Assembly (NCBI GenBank): GCA_018389105.1
Contig: JACATO010000320.1
Location: 930,001-994,000, forward strand
Length of the DNA: 64,000 nt
Reading direction: 5' to 3'
From: Nautilus pompilius
Taxonomy: Eukaryota; Mollusca; Cephalopoda; Nautilida; Nautilidae
Shown one piece after another: positions 49,001 to 61,000 of the stretch; position 1 is the first letter of the stretch, and the number at the start of each line of letters is the position of its first letter. Under the pieces are notes generated by a model, which saw only the letters and a list, made by a program, of their open reading frames with translations, was not told where the DNA came from and searched no databases. Both the position numbers and the translations under genes were made by a program.

Positions 49001-52000
49001 TTGCATGAATTTAGAAAATATGTTTGCAGCTGTGTTGATTTTGGACTGGCTTTCATCACTGGTTGAGAAGTGGAAGTTGGTTTCAAATAATTAGATGAAC
49101 TGCATGCTGAACACTACTATGCTAATTAGAAGAATGTTTTAATACATTGCTTGTCAAGACTGCATGGCAATCATGTTTAATTTCTCTTAATCACTAATGT
49201 TGACATAAAAATTAGGTTTAATTTGATACGTATTTTAAGGTCCAGTACGAAAAAATGATTTGGAATTGTCAGAAATTGAGGGCTGAATTATAATTAAATA
49301 GTGGTGAGAATATTTTTAAAAATAAATTATTATGAATGATTAACAAATTTTCATATGACCATATAACTTACTACTTTGTAAGGGTAAGTCTCAACAAATA
49401 AGTAACTGCTGTTCCCTTTCATCATTAAAGCTTATTAAGAATATATTTCATGTGGGTAAATAGTGAAGTAGGAGAAAGCAAGGGGGGATTTCATCAAGCT
49501 TGAATAGGGAATTCAGGTTTGTAATTCAGCTTCAGAGCCTGTTAGTATCATGTTTGTATTCTAGGAAAAAAATTCCAAGTGCACAACAGCAAAAAAAAGG
49601 AGCCAAGTGCTGCTGTGCAGGAATGGGCACTTGGAGCTTGCCATCGCTGTCTGGTCTACCTTGGTGACATTGGTAAGCTTTTCACTCTTTGTACTATTAT
49701 TGCTATTTATAATTTTCTTTCCTGTCTTTAAAACAGAAATATTAATTTGTGGTAAAAATGCCCTACCTGCCCAAGGGGATGAAGCTCTCTGTCTGTCTGT
49801 TTTCTTTTCTCGTCTTTTCAACCGCAAAGATTTTAATATTTTCTAAGAAACAAATATTGCACAACTTGGTCTTCAGAATTGTTTTATGGCTCAATAAAGT
49901 GGAAATGTTTATTCTACCAAAGTATTGACATTATTTTTGGATGGTTTATGGACACCTTTCTCCTTTTATGTTTCTTTCCATCTCATTAACTAACCACTTA
50001 TTAGCAGTCTTTGAGCAAAGGCTCCCATGAATGAGTCTTGGTAGAAAAGAAAAAAATATTAATTTTCAACAGTGAGGTGGTGTAAAGGGAGACAACAACT
50101 ACTGAACTTGTACAGTACAGCAGTCAGATACAGTAAGATGGATCCGAGTTTCAACAGGAGTAGGGAGGGAATTCATGTAAAATTAAAGTCTTTTTATAAT
50201 ATAATGTATAGAAATGTTGTTCTAATGTCAATCATAGAAACATCTAAAATTCAGACTTGTTAAAAAAAATATGGTGGCATGTTGCAGGGGAGACAACTTT
50301 GCATTTGAACTTTGTGATAATGTTTTATGTATGCATATAGGCTGTTAATTAAAAGGATAGATCAATTAAAGGGCCTCATGTTTTAGAATTAAATGTTGCC
50401 TATGCTTACATTCTCATCTGTGTCTAACATTCTGTATAGTAAGAGTCCTGTTTCTTTTCGTTTTTTAGCTCGTTACCAACAGGACTTTGACCACTGTCTG
50501 CATAGCAGCACTGCAGAGCGTTTTTACTACCAAGCTTTTGGAATCCTTCCAGAAGTTGGTAAGTCTGAACCTGATGCTGAAAAGTAACTGTGTGTGAAAA
50601 TAATAAATTGTTACTTTTTTTTTTTTACTTTTTACAATTAGAAGTAAAATATTACAAAAAATGGTATTTAATTTGTTTTTTTAAATGCATAAATAGCTTT
50701 TTTTTAAAAAAAAAAAAACCTTTCTCCTACTCAAGTGGAAGGCCAGACAAATAGTTGTTTGTCAGTAGTTGGTAAAAAGGAAAATCCCAGAGCAGGGTTA
50801 GTAATGCTTGATAGATTAAGTTTTAGTGGTCAATGTGCAATTACATAGTACAGTATATATGTCCGGTATGTAACAAATAACCCACTGTTCTCTGGCTAAG
50901 TGATGCATAGTGTGACAATAGGGAAAACTGCCAGCCAGGCTCTCTCTCACTTTTGATGAAGAAATGAGGTCTTACCTGACAGGCCGAATGTAGTATTGAC
51001 TGTTATTACTAAAACTGCTGAGAAATATCATAGTTAAACAAGGTGGGTGCTACATTTTCTGCCCATGCGAGCAGTCAAACAGTTTTGCTGCACAGTTTGA
51101 GTTTTTCTTATTTTTTGTTGTAAAGATTAGTGATATCCAAATGTCAGGCTCTTCTGAAAAAGAACTACTTGAGGGTGTACACTGTAGGTCAGGAGATTGG
51201 CTACATGAGCAGCATCTTTGTGTTTAAAGTTTCATTTTTTTTCTGGCATTTTCTCTCCATATGACAACATTGATAGAAATGTGGAATAATGTGGTCTCCA
51301 TTGAATGCTTCGTAGCCACCTTTTCAGGTTGCTCTTCAATAAGCCAGAGCTGAAAAAATTTCTTTTTTAACAATTGCACACATTTATTATTGTTCATGCT
51401 AGACACTTATTTCTAATCAAAAACGTTTTTTTTTTCTTTCTTTTTCACACTGTCAGAAGACAAGGGCGGGTGGCATTAAAAATTTTTTCTTTAGGAATCA
51501 TAGAAGGTTAGCTTTTTATAAGCAATTTTACAACAGAGCAGCGAATACATAAAACTGTCTGCCCAACGTAGCTGAGTATCTTTAGCTATTTTGAGGGGCT
51601 TTTTATAAAGTCTTGGAAATGTCCTGCTTCCTTTGTGAATGACTAACTAAATTTGTTTTCACCTTCATAGGTATTCCTCACAATCAACTTGGTAGCTTGG
51701 TGGCATCACGATATTTCCACTGCGAGGCCGCCTACCATTACATTAGATGGTAAGTATTGTTCACCTGTCACCGGTGACTGCCAGCACAATAAGTCTCTTT
51801 GTGACAGGTTGTTTTCTTTCTGTTTGTTTACTGAGTTGTAGGTGCTGAGGTCAGGGTTTATATGGATCCTTGAAAAACTGGAAGAAAGTCTTGAAAATTT
51901 ACAAATTTTAGTCCACCTCCCTTGAGAAGTTCTTTTGTTTAAACTGTAATGATTTAATTTTTCACATAAGGAAAATGAAGCTAGACAAATACAAGAACTA

Positions 52001-55000
52001 ACTAAATAAAGACTAGGGCTTGTGCAATAAATGTCAATGTAAGTGGATACTGTTATTGTTATTTGCATGCAAATAGCAATGGATTCTTTCTTAAAATACA
52101 GTTTAAAAAGTCTTTGAATTTTTGTGGTTTGTGAACGTCTTTGAAAAAGTTCAGGAATTTCATTTAACTTGAGAGCACAAACTTTGAATTGTATTTATAT
52201 CACAAGGTATTTTTACTTTTGAGAATTTTGATAGCAGGTTAACATTTCTGGTTGTTAAAGGATTAAATTAGTATTTTAAGCTAAATGCTGCAAATAAAAA
52301 TGACCTTCACACTAAAGGACTTTCCTTCTTATGTACAATCCTTCAAGCATTTTGAGGTTGGTTTGACTATAGCAATGCCTAGTTTTTCCTGAAGTGTGAA
52401 ACATCCACCTCTGGTTGTGTTGGAGATATCACAATTGTTCAGTCTAAATTATCATGTAACTGGCACTAGCAGACATTTCTTTAGATTGTCAAACTTCTGA
52501 AAAAACTCAGGTTGTATTGCAGGGAGCACAAACATTAAGGTGTGTAGCAGGTTTGTTTATAACAATATTTATTGATGTATTTATGATAAAGAAGTTTACA
52601 TTTGGCAAAGCTAGTCTCAAACATGCTAGGTTGGATTAAGATCAAGTGATTGTGAGACTAAGCGAAGTATGTTATTTACAGAAAGAAGAAGAATAGTTTA
52701 GGCATTTTAGCAGTAACGGTACTAACTATACAAAGGGCCATCTTGGAGCATGCAGGAGTACCCAGATTTTACTAGCCTTGACTGCTCAGTTTGTTGGATT
52801 CCAGAGCTTTATGGATTGTCTTTTACTTTTCTCTTAGTCATGTTGCTTATAGTTGATAAAGGAGGAACATGTACATTTGACATGGTCATGACAGGACCAA
52901 TTATGATCCAACTAATGCTAGCTTTTGTAGTTGACCAGGCCAAGCTAAGCTATCATCTTCTTTTCTGATTTAGATGGACTTCTGTCTCACCAATGTATTT
53001 CCTATCATAGCCACAAGCAATGGGAGTAAATTGAACCTTTGGTAGATAGTGGGTCTTTGGGGCTTGATGTGTTAATTAATTTATTAATATTACAGTAGTT
53101 TAGTGAATAATGTCAAGGTTCTTATAGTCATGCTAAACTTTTAGAAGTTTCTCTTGGTGTATAAAATTCTAATCTCTCTTTCTGTTGTAGTATTGTCTTT
53201 GGATATCAGATGATGATTTTTTTTTTTCAGTTGTGCACTATGACATACTCTTTTTCCTCTCTCAAAAGGCATTTGACTATTTCTTTCTCAATTCACTAGT
53301 GGGTATGGAAGTCGAACTGTAAGTATCTAGTGTGTCATCTTCCGTGTAAACTGATCGGTTTTCCTAGCTATCAAATTCATTATGGAGATGGAAAGTAATA
53401 AAGTCCAACTGTTCACTGCTTTAAAAGAAGAATTCAGAACCTAGTTTTGTAACTAGTGGCAAACTTCAAGCTATTGTCTCTTTTTTTTCTTTGTTTTTTT
53501 AATCATAGTGATACTCATGCTTGTTTGAGATTTTAGTGTGGAGTATTCTGGTGGAAGGTTATCCTGATTTAAAAATGTTTTCTAACAAATACTTAATATT
53601 AATAGATTTATGTAAGATTCCTTGGATGCTGCTGATGCTCTACAATTTAAGGATATTGGCTGGATGGGAGCTGACATTTTTCAAGGGATTAAAGTAAATT
53701 ACAATTAGTTGCTACAATTTAGGTCTGTGCTCTTTGAGGTACTGTTCCAATTTCATAGCTCTATAAAGCAATCCTTTTCCTCATTTTCTGAATCAGTAAG
53801 ATTATTCTTTATTGAAATTTTAATGAAGAGTGGGGCAGAAGAAAACTACAATGCTGTATGATTTAAAATTGCTAAGCTTTTGCTTTTAGACTCCCCCATT
53901 TGCATGCAACTTTAAGAAACCCAGTGAACCTCATGATTTCATGAGTTGCTGCCAGTAACTGCTAATGAATGAAGAGAAAACTACAGCCATCTTTTATGAT
54001 TAACATGGTTACGATCAGATTAATTTATAATACATGGAGTTCAGTTGTTTGTATTTATGCTTAATTGGCAACTTTTGTTTGAGAGTGAATGTGTTAAATC
54101 TACTCCAGCAGAGCCTCAGAGCTTTGAAAACTGTAGTCTGCTGTTTTATGTATTATTTGTAACTCTGCCATAATAATTTGGATACCATAGGTTTTATTTA
54201 GTACATTTAATTTGTTTGGTAGGACCACTTTTTGCATCTTGTAGAGCTTGTCGATTTTTAGGCATGTAATCTTTCAGCTTAATCTTGGGTTCCCAGTATT
54301 CCTTTAATTGTTGCTATGAAGTCAGCCCTGGTTGTTTGGCCCTTAATTGTCTATTGAGATGTTCCCTTAGATCTGCTGAAGGAAATTTGTCTGAGTTTTT
54401 TGTGCCCCAGGAAGACAACTATAGTCTATTGCATACTTGCCAACTTTTCAAAATCCTCAAGGGGAGGTTTTGCGCGACTCACAGCAAATACCCATGCATT
54501 GTTTGATTTTATCATTTGTTTTCAATTCTGCAGGTCTCAAGATATCATATTTTCATTTTTGTAAATTTCAGACTTAATCTTAACACAATGTTGTTGTTTT
54601 ACTTCCAGAAAACAAGGTTGAGGCACCAAATGTACATGTATCTATATATATATATATATATTTATAATACCAGTGAAGGAGTAATTTCTTTGGCTGGCCT
54701 TTTATGGTTTTACTTGTACTTAGTTCTAATATGCATTTGTATTCATTTCTGAAGACCTCATACGTCATCTTGAAAATCTTGTTTTAAATTGCTAAATAGG
54801 TTGTCCAATTTGCTATGTTGATTGGAAATATTAAGTGAACAAGTAAAAAAAGTTATATCAAATTTTATTGTATTGACAGACTATTTAATAAACTATATCA
54901 GTACATTTCAATCACAAATACAGAGCATCTTTAAAAATGATTTACTGTAACAATCACAAATGAAAATGTAAATAGCACACACAATCTGGAATAACACAAT

Positions 55001-58000
55001 AAGAAACATAAGAATTTAAAATTTGGACAGGGGTTCCCCTAGCCTAGACATTAAAAAAAATTTTAATTTAAATAAAAACAACAAACTTAATTATGGATAC
55101 AACACAATCAGTTGGAGAATTAAAGCATTTCATAAACATCAAGTGTAAAATAAAATAGGCCAACCTTGCAAAATACATCTGTTTTCTAAGTACATTTGGC
55201 CGTCCAAGGAAATTCTGTTTCCCAAGACGTCTGGAAAGTGCATTCGTAGCATTTTCTCGCAGCCTTAGTTGCCAAATAAACCATTTTGAGTAATCACATG
55301 AACATTCATGAGCTTGGTTTAAAATGATAAATATTGATTAGTTGTCTTATTTGTATAATCGGTTTCCATTGGCCAAGAAGAAAGTGAAGCACGATTTCCA
55401 GTATGAATCATGCTTACTCAATTGGTTTTGCCTTAGAGAGCAAACGATTGGCTGACGATTACCGAGAAATGTCGATTGTACGAAAAAGTTAATTATAGTT
55501 ACGCAGAACAGTAAACTTCCAGAAAAAAATCAGTGTACATGCCTAAAATTGGTAGAAATTACCAATTTTTAAAACCCAATTGGTAGATCAGGTCGAAGGT
55601 CCAAATTTGGGAGACTCCTGCCCATATCAGGAGAGTTGGCAATTCTGCTATTGTCTCTTCAAAGTTGTAGGAATTCTGGAATCAAGCTACAGGATTGGAT
55701 CATGATTCCCTTGATCAAATATAGACTGGAGGATATTTTGAAGGATAGATATGTGTCAGAATTTAATTGCCCATGAGTTAATGCAAGATTTGTTTGACCT
55801 CTCTAACCTGATGCCCTAACTCTGTAACAGTGGTTTTAAAAACCTCACCAACCTTTTTTCCATTAACCATGTGTAAGGGGCCTGCCAATATATATGTACG
55901 TTGGTAAAGTGGTAGTCTAAGTATATGCAGGTGCCATTGTACGGTGTGACTTGATCATAAAAACCTTTAAGGTGAGTCTTGGTGGTCACTATAAGGTTGG
56001 CAGACATTTTGTGTGCAGTGAGTGACAGGATGTCCAGAACATTGGTGTGCAATGCTTATACCTTCTCTAAACAGTCAGATTATCTGGTGCACATCCTCTA
56101 TGGTGGTTATACCTTCTCTAAACAGTCAGATTATCTGGTGCACATCCTCTATGGTGGTTATACCTTCTCTAAACAGTCAGATTATCTGGAGCACATCCTC
56201 TATGGTGGTTATACCTTCTCTAAACAGTCAGATTATCTGGTGCACATCCTCTATGGTGATTATACCTTCTCTAAACAGTCAAATTATCTGGAGCACATCC
56301 TCTATGGTGGTTATACCTTCTCTAAACAGTCAGATTATCTGATGCACATCCTCTATGGTGGTTATACCTTCTCTAAACAGTCAGATTATCTGGTGCATAT
56401 CACCTATGGAAAACTAAAGTTTTATACCATATGAAATGAATGGCTTTGCATTGGCCATTTACGTAATCCTAGATAAATGGGGAAATGTTCCTTGGTAGCC
56501 CTGTTTATACTGCTGATAATGGTTGGGCATATAAATTATTGACAAATTCATCTTTTGTGTGGTCAGTTTATTGTGCAACTTGTGTTTGTGCAGCATGTGT
56601 ATTTTTATTCACCTTGAAAAATAAAGGTTCTTCTGTTTCTACTTTGTATCCAAACTGTTCTTGTTTTTTAGGTTAATGAACAAACCACTTTTTAATCTTG
56701 TGGTGGGGGGGGCTCTTCAGCAAGTTTGTTTCATGCTCCAACACCCCTCCTGTTAGTTAGGACACTGAAACACTAACATGTATGGGGGGAAAAGGAAGCA
56801 GTGTGAGCCTAGATCAGGCTGACCTTGTTTATTTCTTTGGCAACGTATAGCTGAGTGAAAGATTTTTTAACCCCCCCCCCCCTGCTACCGTGTTAGAAAC
56901 TACGGCAACTGACAATCTTCTGTGTTTGCAGATGCGTAAACATAGCGCAAGCCAAATTTAATTGCAAAACATATTGTTATTTAAATCAGCATCTGGGTTG
57001 TAATGTGATTTGAATTTGACAGCTGATCGTCTGTGCAGAAATGATAAACAGCTTGGCCAGATCAACTCTCAGCCGCTGACAAGTTGGTAAACACCAGCAG
57101 ATTAATGATTTTGTGTGTTTAATTTCTCTGCTGGTTTTTCGAATATGGTAATGCTGTTGAATTTTTTTTCAGCTTGAGAGTTTGTTTGATCTAAGGGGCT
57201 GATGAATATTAATGAGGGCCAACAAACCCCTGCTCTGAATATGCTGTGTCATTTGAAGGCTTTCTTTGTTAGCCAGCAGTGATCAATAGGTGTATCAGCT
57301 GGAGATGGTGGCAGACAGCTGTGTGTACACAGCCATGGACAATACTAATTACTTAATGTAAATTTGATGGGATTAAATTTCTGGGGCAACACTAACCACA
57401 GGTATTGTGCGGATCAGTTCACAAGCACTGTTGTCTTTCCATAATTGGCTGTCATCTGGCTAAGTGATTTATGGAAATAACACATGATTTGTATTTAACT
57501 ATCCACCATCAACTCCCCATCTTAGTTGCCTGGTTTCAGCACACACTTAATTTTTTTTTAAATGTTTGCTTTTGTTAGTTTAGTTCCAACATTTGGCAAA
57601 CATTCCTGTTTGTTGCTTTGGAAAAAGTTGATAAGAAAAGTTTCATTTTTGACCTATCAACTAAATCCTAGTCAAGTGATGTGGTCTCTGTGTGTTAAAT
57701 GTTAATTATTTTTATGCTCTCTCATATCTGTTTATGTATATATCTATGCATATGTGTACATATTGTATATTCTCTCACTATTTTAGAGTTTCATCAAATT
57801 CTTACCAATTTTTTTTTTTTTTTAGCTGAATTTTTACTATGGATAAAATTTGCAATCTTTTGTCTAATCTGAATCCCACCAAAGTTTCAGAATCTGATGT
57901 ATATCCACAGTACTTAACCAAAATGCTTATTTTAAAAACTTAGCATTTAATTTTTATTTTATCACTACTGTATCCAGTTTCTCCATGGAATCACTCCTTT

Positions 58001-61000
58001 TATAGCTTTAAATAATGTACAGTTATAAGCAATCTCTGTATTTTAATTCTTTTTTTTTTTTTTTTACGATTTTCCACTGAATGTACAATTTAACATTTTT
58101 AAGCCTTGAAAATTGTTGTTTTTTTCATATAGTTTCTTTTAATTAAAATTAATTTCATGTGAGTTTTATTTGGGAAAAACAAACGTAATATATTAAAAAC
58201 CATTTTGATCTCATAGAGGCACATGGTAGATGCAACAACAAAACACATGCAGCAGAGCAAAATTTGATAATTTTTTATTTGAAAAAATGTAACTATTCCA
58301 TGTAAATTAAAACTCTCAGTGTTGCCTTGAGTATTTTAAAAAAATGCATTAAACAAGATACTTATCATGGCACATAGAAGTTGTATTTTAAAAATTATTC
58401 CTCTTTTGAGATGGATTTAGGTTATTAACACTTATTAAGAGATATACTTTAGTACAGGTGTGTTGTTGTTGTTTAGGTTGATATTAATCATTAAGCGACA
58501 GTTAACCCATTGTCAAGAGATTTCCATTTTGTATAATTAGAGCTTTCAAATATTATTAATCACAAGTTTTATGTTACTAGTCTTTATCAGACATTGCTTA
58601 ATTAGGAAAAATGCTAGGAAATTAAGAGCTCTCTTAGTTCTATTAGAGCAGCATTTTGTAGATTTCATAATAGCAGCAATTTTACTGCAGATAAAAAAAC
58701 AAACAAATATATATTTTTAGTGGATAGATTGTCAGGATTCAAAATATTATTGAGCAAACGTTTTTTAGGAAGAAAATGGACACAAATCAACTGCACTTGG
58801 TTTGCTCAGTCACTTAGATATCACTGTTGATTCCACCACGATACTATTGTTCCAGCTCTTCATCCACATCCTTGTTTGGTTTTTAGATTTTCAAATGAAT
58901 TGGTGAATGCGTGAGAAAGAACCGGTATTGTAGTAGAAAGAAAGAATGTGGTAAAAGCACAACAACAATCACTGCATGTGCACTACTAAAATATGTCAGG
59001 TGACCAGTGATGCAACAGTTGCATGCATAAACAATGGGGAACTTTCCAAGGTATCAACAAAGACAGTGACATCTTGTGAACACTAAAGGGATACAACAAG
59101 CGCATGTAGTAGATAAAGAGATGCGTTAATGAACCAAAAAACCAAGTATGAATAAACAGCATGCTTATTGTTAGCAAGAGTAGTTCATTGGAGAAAAGGA
59201 CTTTGAAGTAGACCACAACTGATCTGAACTGAGATGAGTGATTTTTATTTAGTGTCTGTAAATGTAGTGATCAAGTGGCAGGTAAATTCTTTGATAGATA
59301 ACATTCATGTGCTGAAATGTTCATAAAGATAGTTGGCGGGGGCCTTTATTGAGGATATTTATGTCTACTTCATAAATAATGTCTATGACAGCATACATTT
59401 ATGGCACTCATTGAACTTAGATGATTTGGTGTATAAAATGTTCATTGTATTAACAAGCCTATATTATACATTGGGCACAAAAATCTGTTTTTTTTTTTAA
59501 GTTATTATGAGAGATCAAAATGTAGCCACAGGATATTGTCTTATCATAGGTCTTATTAAATGTAATGTAGGAAACATGAAGAAAAGTCATTGACGGTACT
59601 TGACAGCTCCAGTTTGTAAAAACAAAATTTTGAAATGCATGCTTATTTATGGGTATAAAATGGCGGTGTCATGTAGCTGACATTGCTTGTGGAGTAAAAT
59701 CTACAATGCTAGTCCACGGGCACGACCAGAAACCTTTTGCACTGGGTCAATTGCAGAATGATTTTAGGAAGGTTGATGAAGCTTCAGGTTGAGATTTTTT
59801 ATACAGTTGGTCATTCAGCTCACATCATCAATAGGCCTGGCAGAGTTTGGTCATAGCATTACATATTTCTTCATTATGAATAGGTGGAAAAAAAAGAGGT
59901 CATACAAGAAGCAGCATAGTCTTGGCAGAAATGTAATGTATGATGAGGAATTATGGCTGGCAGAAAGACTATTCTGGTCACTGTTCAAGGTTACCTCACA
60001 AGTCAGAGGTACCTGTGTGAGTCTGTTGGTCTTGCTGCTGCTTCATCAACAGGTTTCATGCTTCAGGATGACTACTAGAATCCATGGTTAAGGTTGTTGT
60101 CACTATATTTCTTAGAGGCAACAACATCACTACAATGGAATGGCCAGTCATGTCTCCACATTTTTCACACACTGAGCATTTTCTTTGGAATGCTAATCAG
60201 TAAGGCTCAACAATTTTCTTTAGAACCCACTGATATCTGGGCATGACCTTGACCTAGCCAGGAGTAGTTGCAATACTAGATGGAGTGATTAGATATCTTA
60301 TTTCAGGCATGCACAGACACTGTGCCAGCTGGTGGCCTTATCCAATATTGACTACCTAGTCATTTGGTGATTTCCTTCCTTTTCTTTCAGGTAGCAATTA
60401 TGATATCATTTCTCCACTATGATATTATAATGAACTCCATGGGCTAATTTGCCAAACTTCTGATTTCTTCATTGTTCACGTATATTTAAATGTCATCAAA
60501 TTCCAGTATCCATAGATTTTTGTAATCAGGATATTTTAAAAACTCCCAATTTTAATATACACAGTTGAACGAAGTTATTGCATCACCCAAAATAATATTT
60601 TTTTAAAAGTATAATTATAACCTTGACTAATACAGTGTTTAAATTTGTCACCTTTAAAATTCCTGATTTTTATTTGTATATTTTTCCCTGAAAGCAAAAT
60701 TACACTTACATCGGTAGTAATTTTTAGTTTTGTCCAACTGAACATGATAGGAATAGACAAAACGAAGAGCCTACATCCATCCATCCACCCCTGCCTAATT
60801 CAGTGATGTTTGTATTATCCATTGGTGTATTTGTACTAATGAAAAAGCTTGGGAGGGGGGGGGGGTTGGGAATTTAAATCATCTAATTTCAGATGTTAGT
60901 TTATTGTTGTAGCACTTGTCTTAAATCAGGTTTAATAATTACATAAAAATTTGAAAATGTGATGCGAAGAGATTCAAGTCAATTGCAATATTTTTTTCAC

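Noticed and set aside
55979-56434. 151-codon ORF as a repeat protein
   Set aside because: It is a 51-bp minisatellite in which a second frame is equally open; no splice sites fit SMG5 phase.
59690-60350. Another Tc1 transposase
   Set aside because: The sequence has the right texture but no catalytic motif could be read in any frame.
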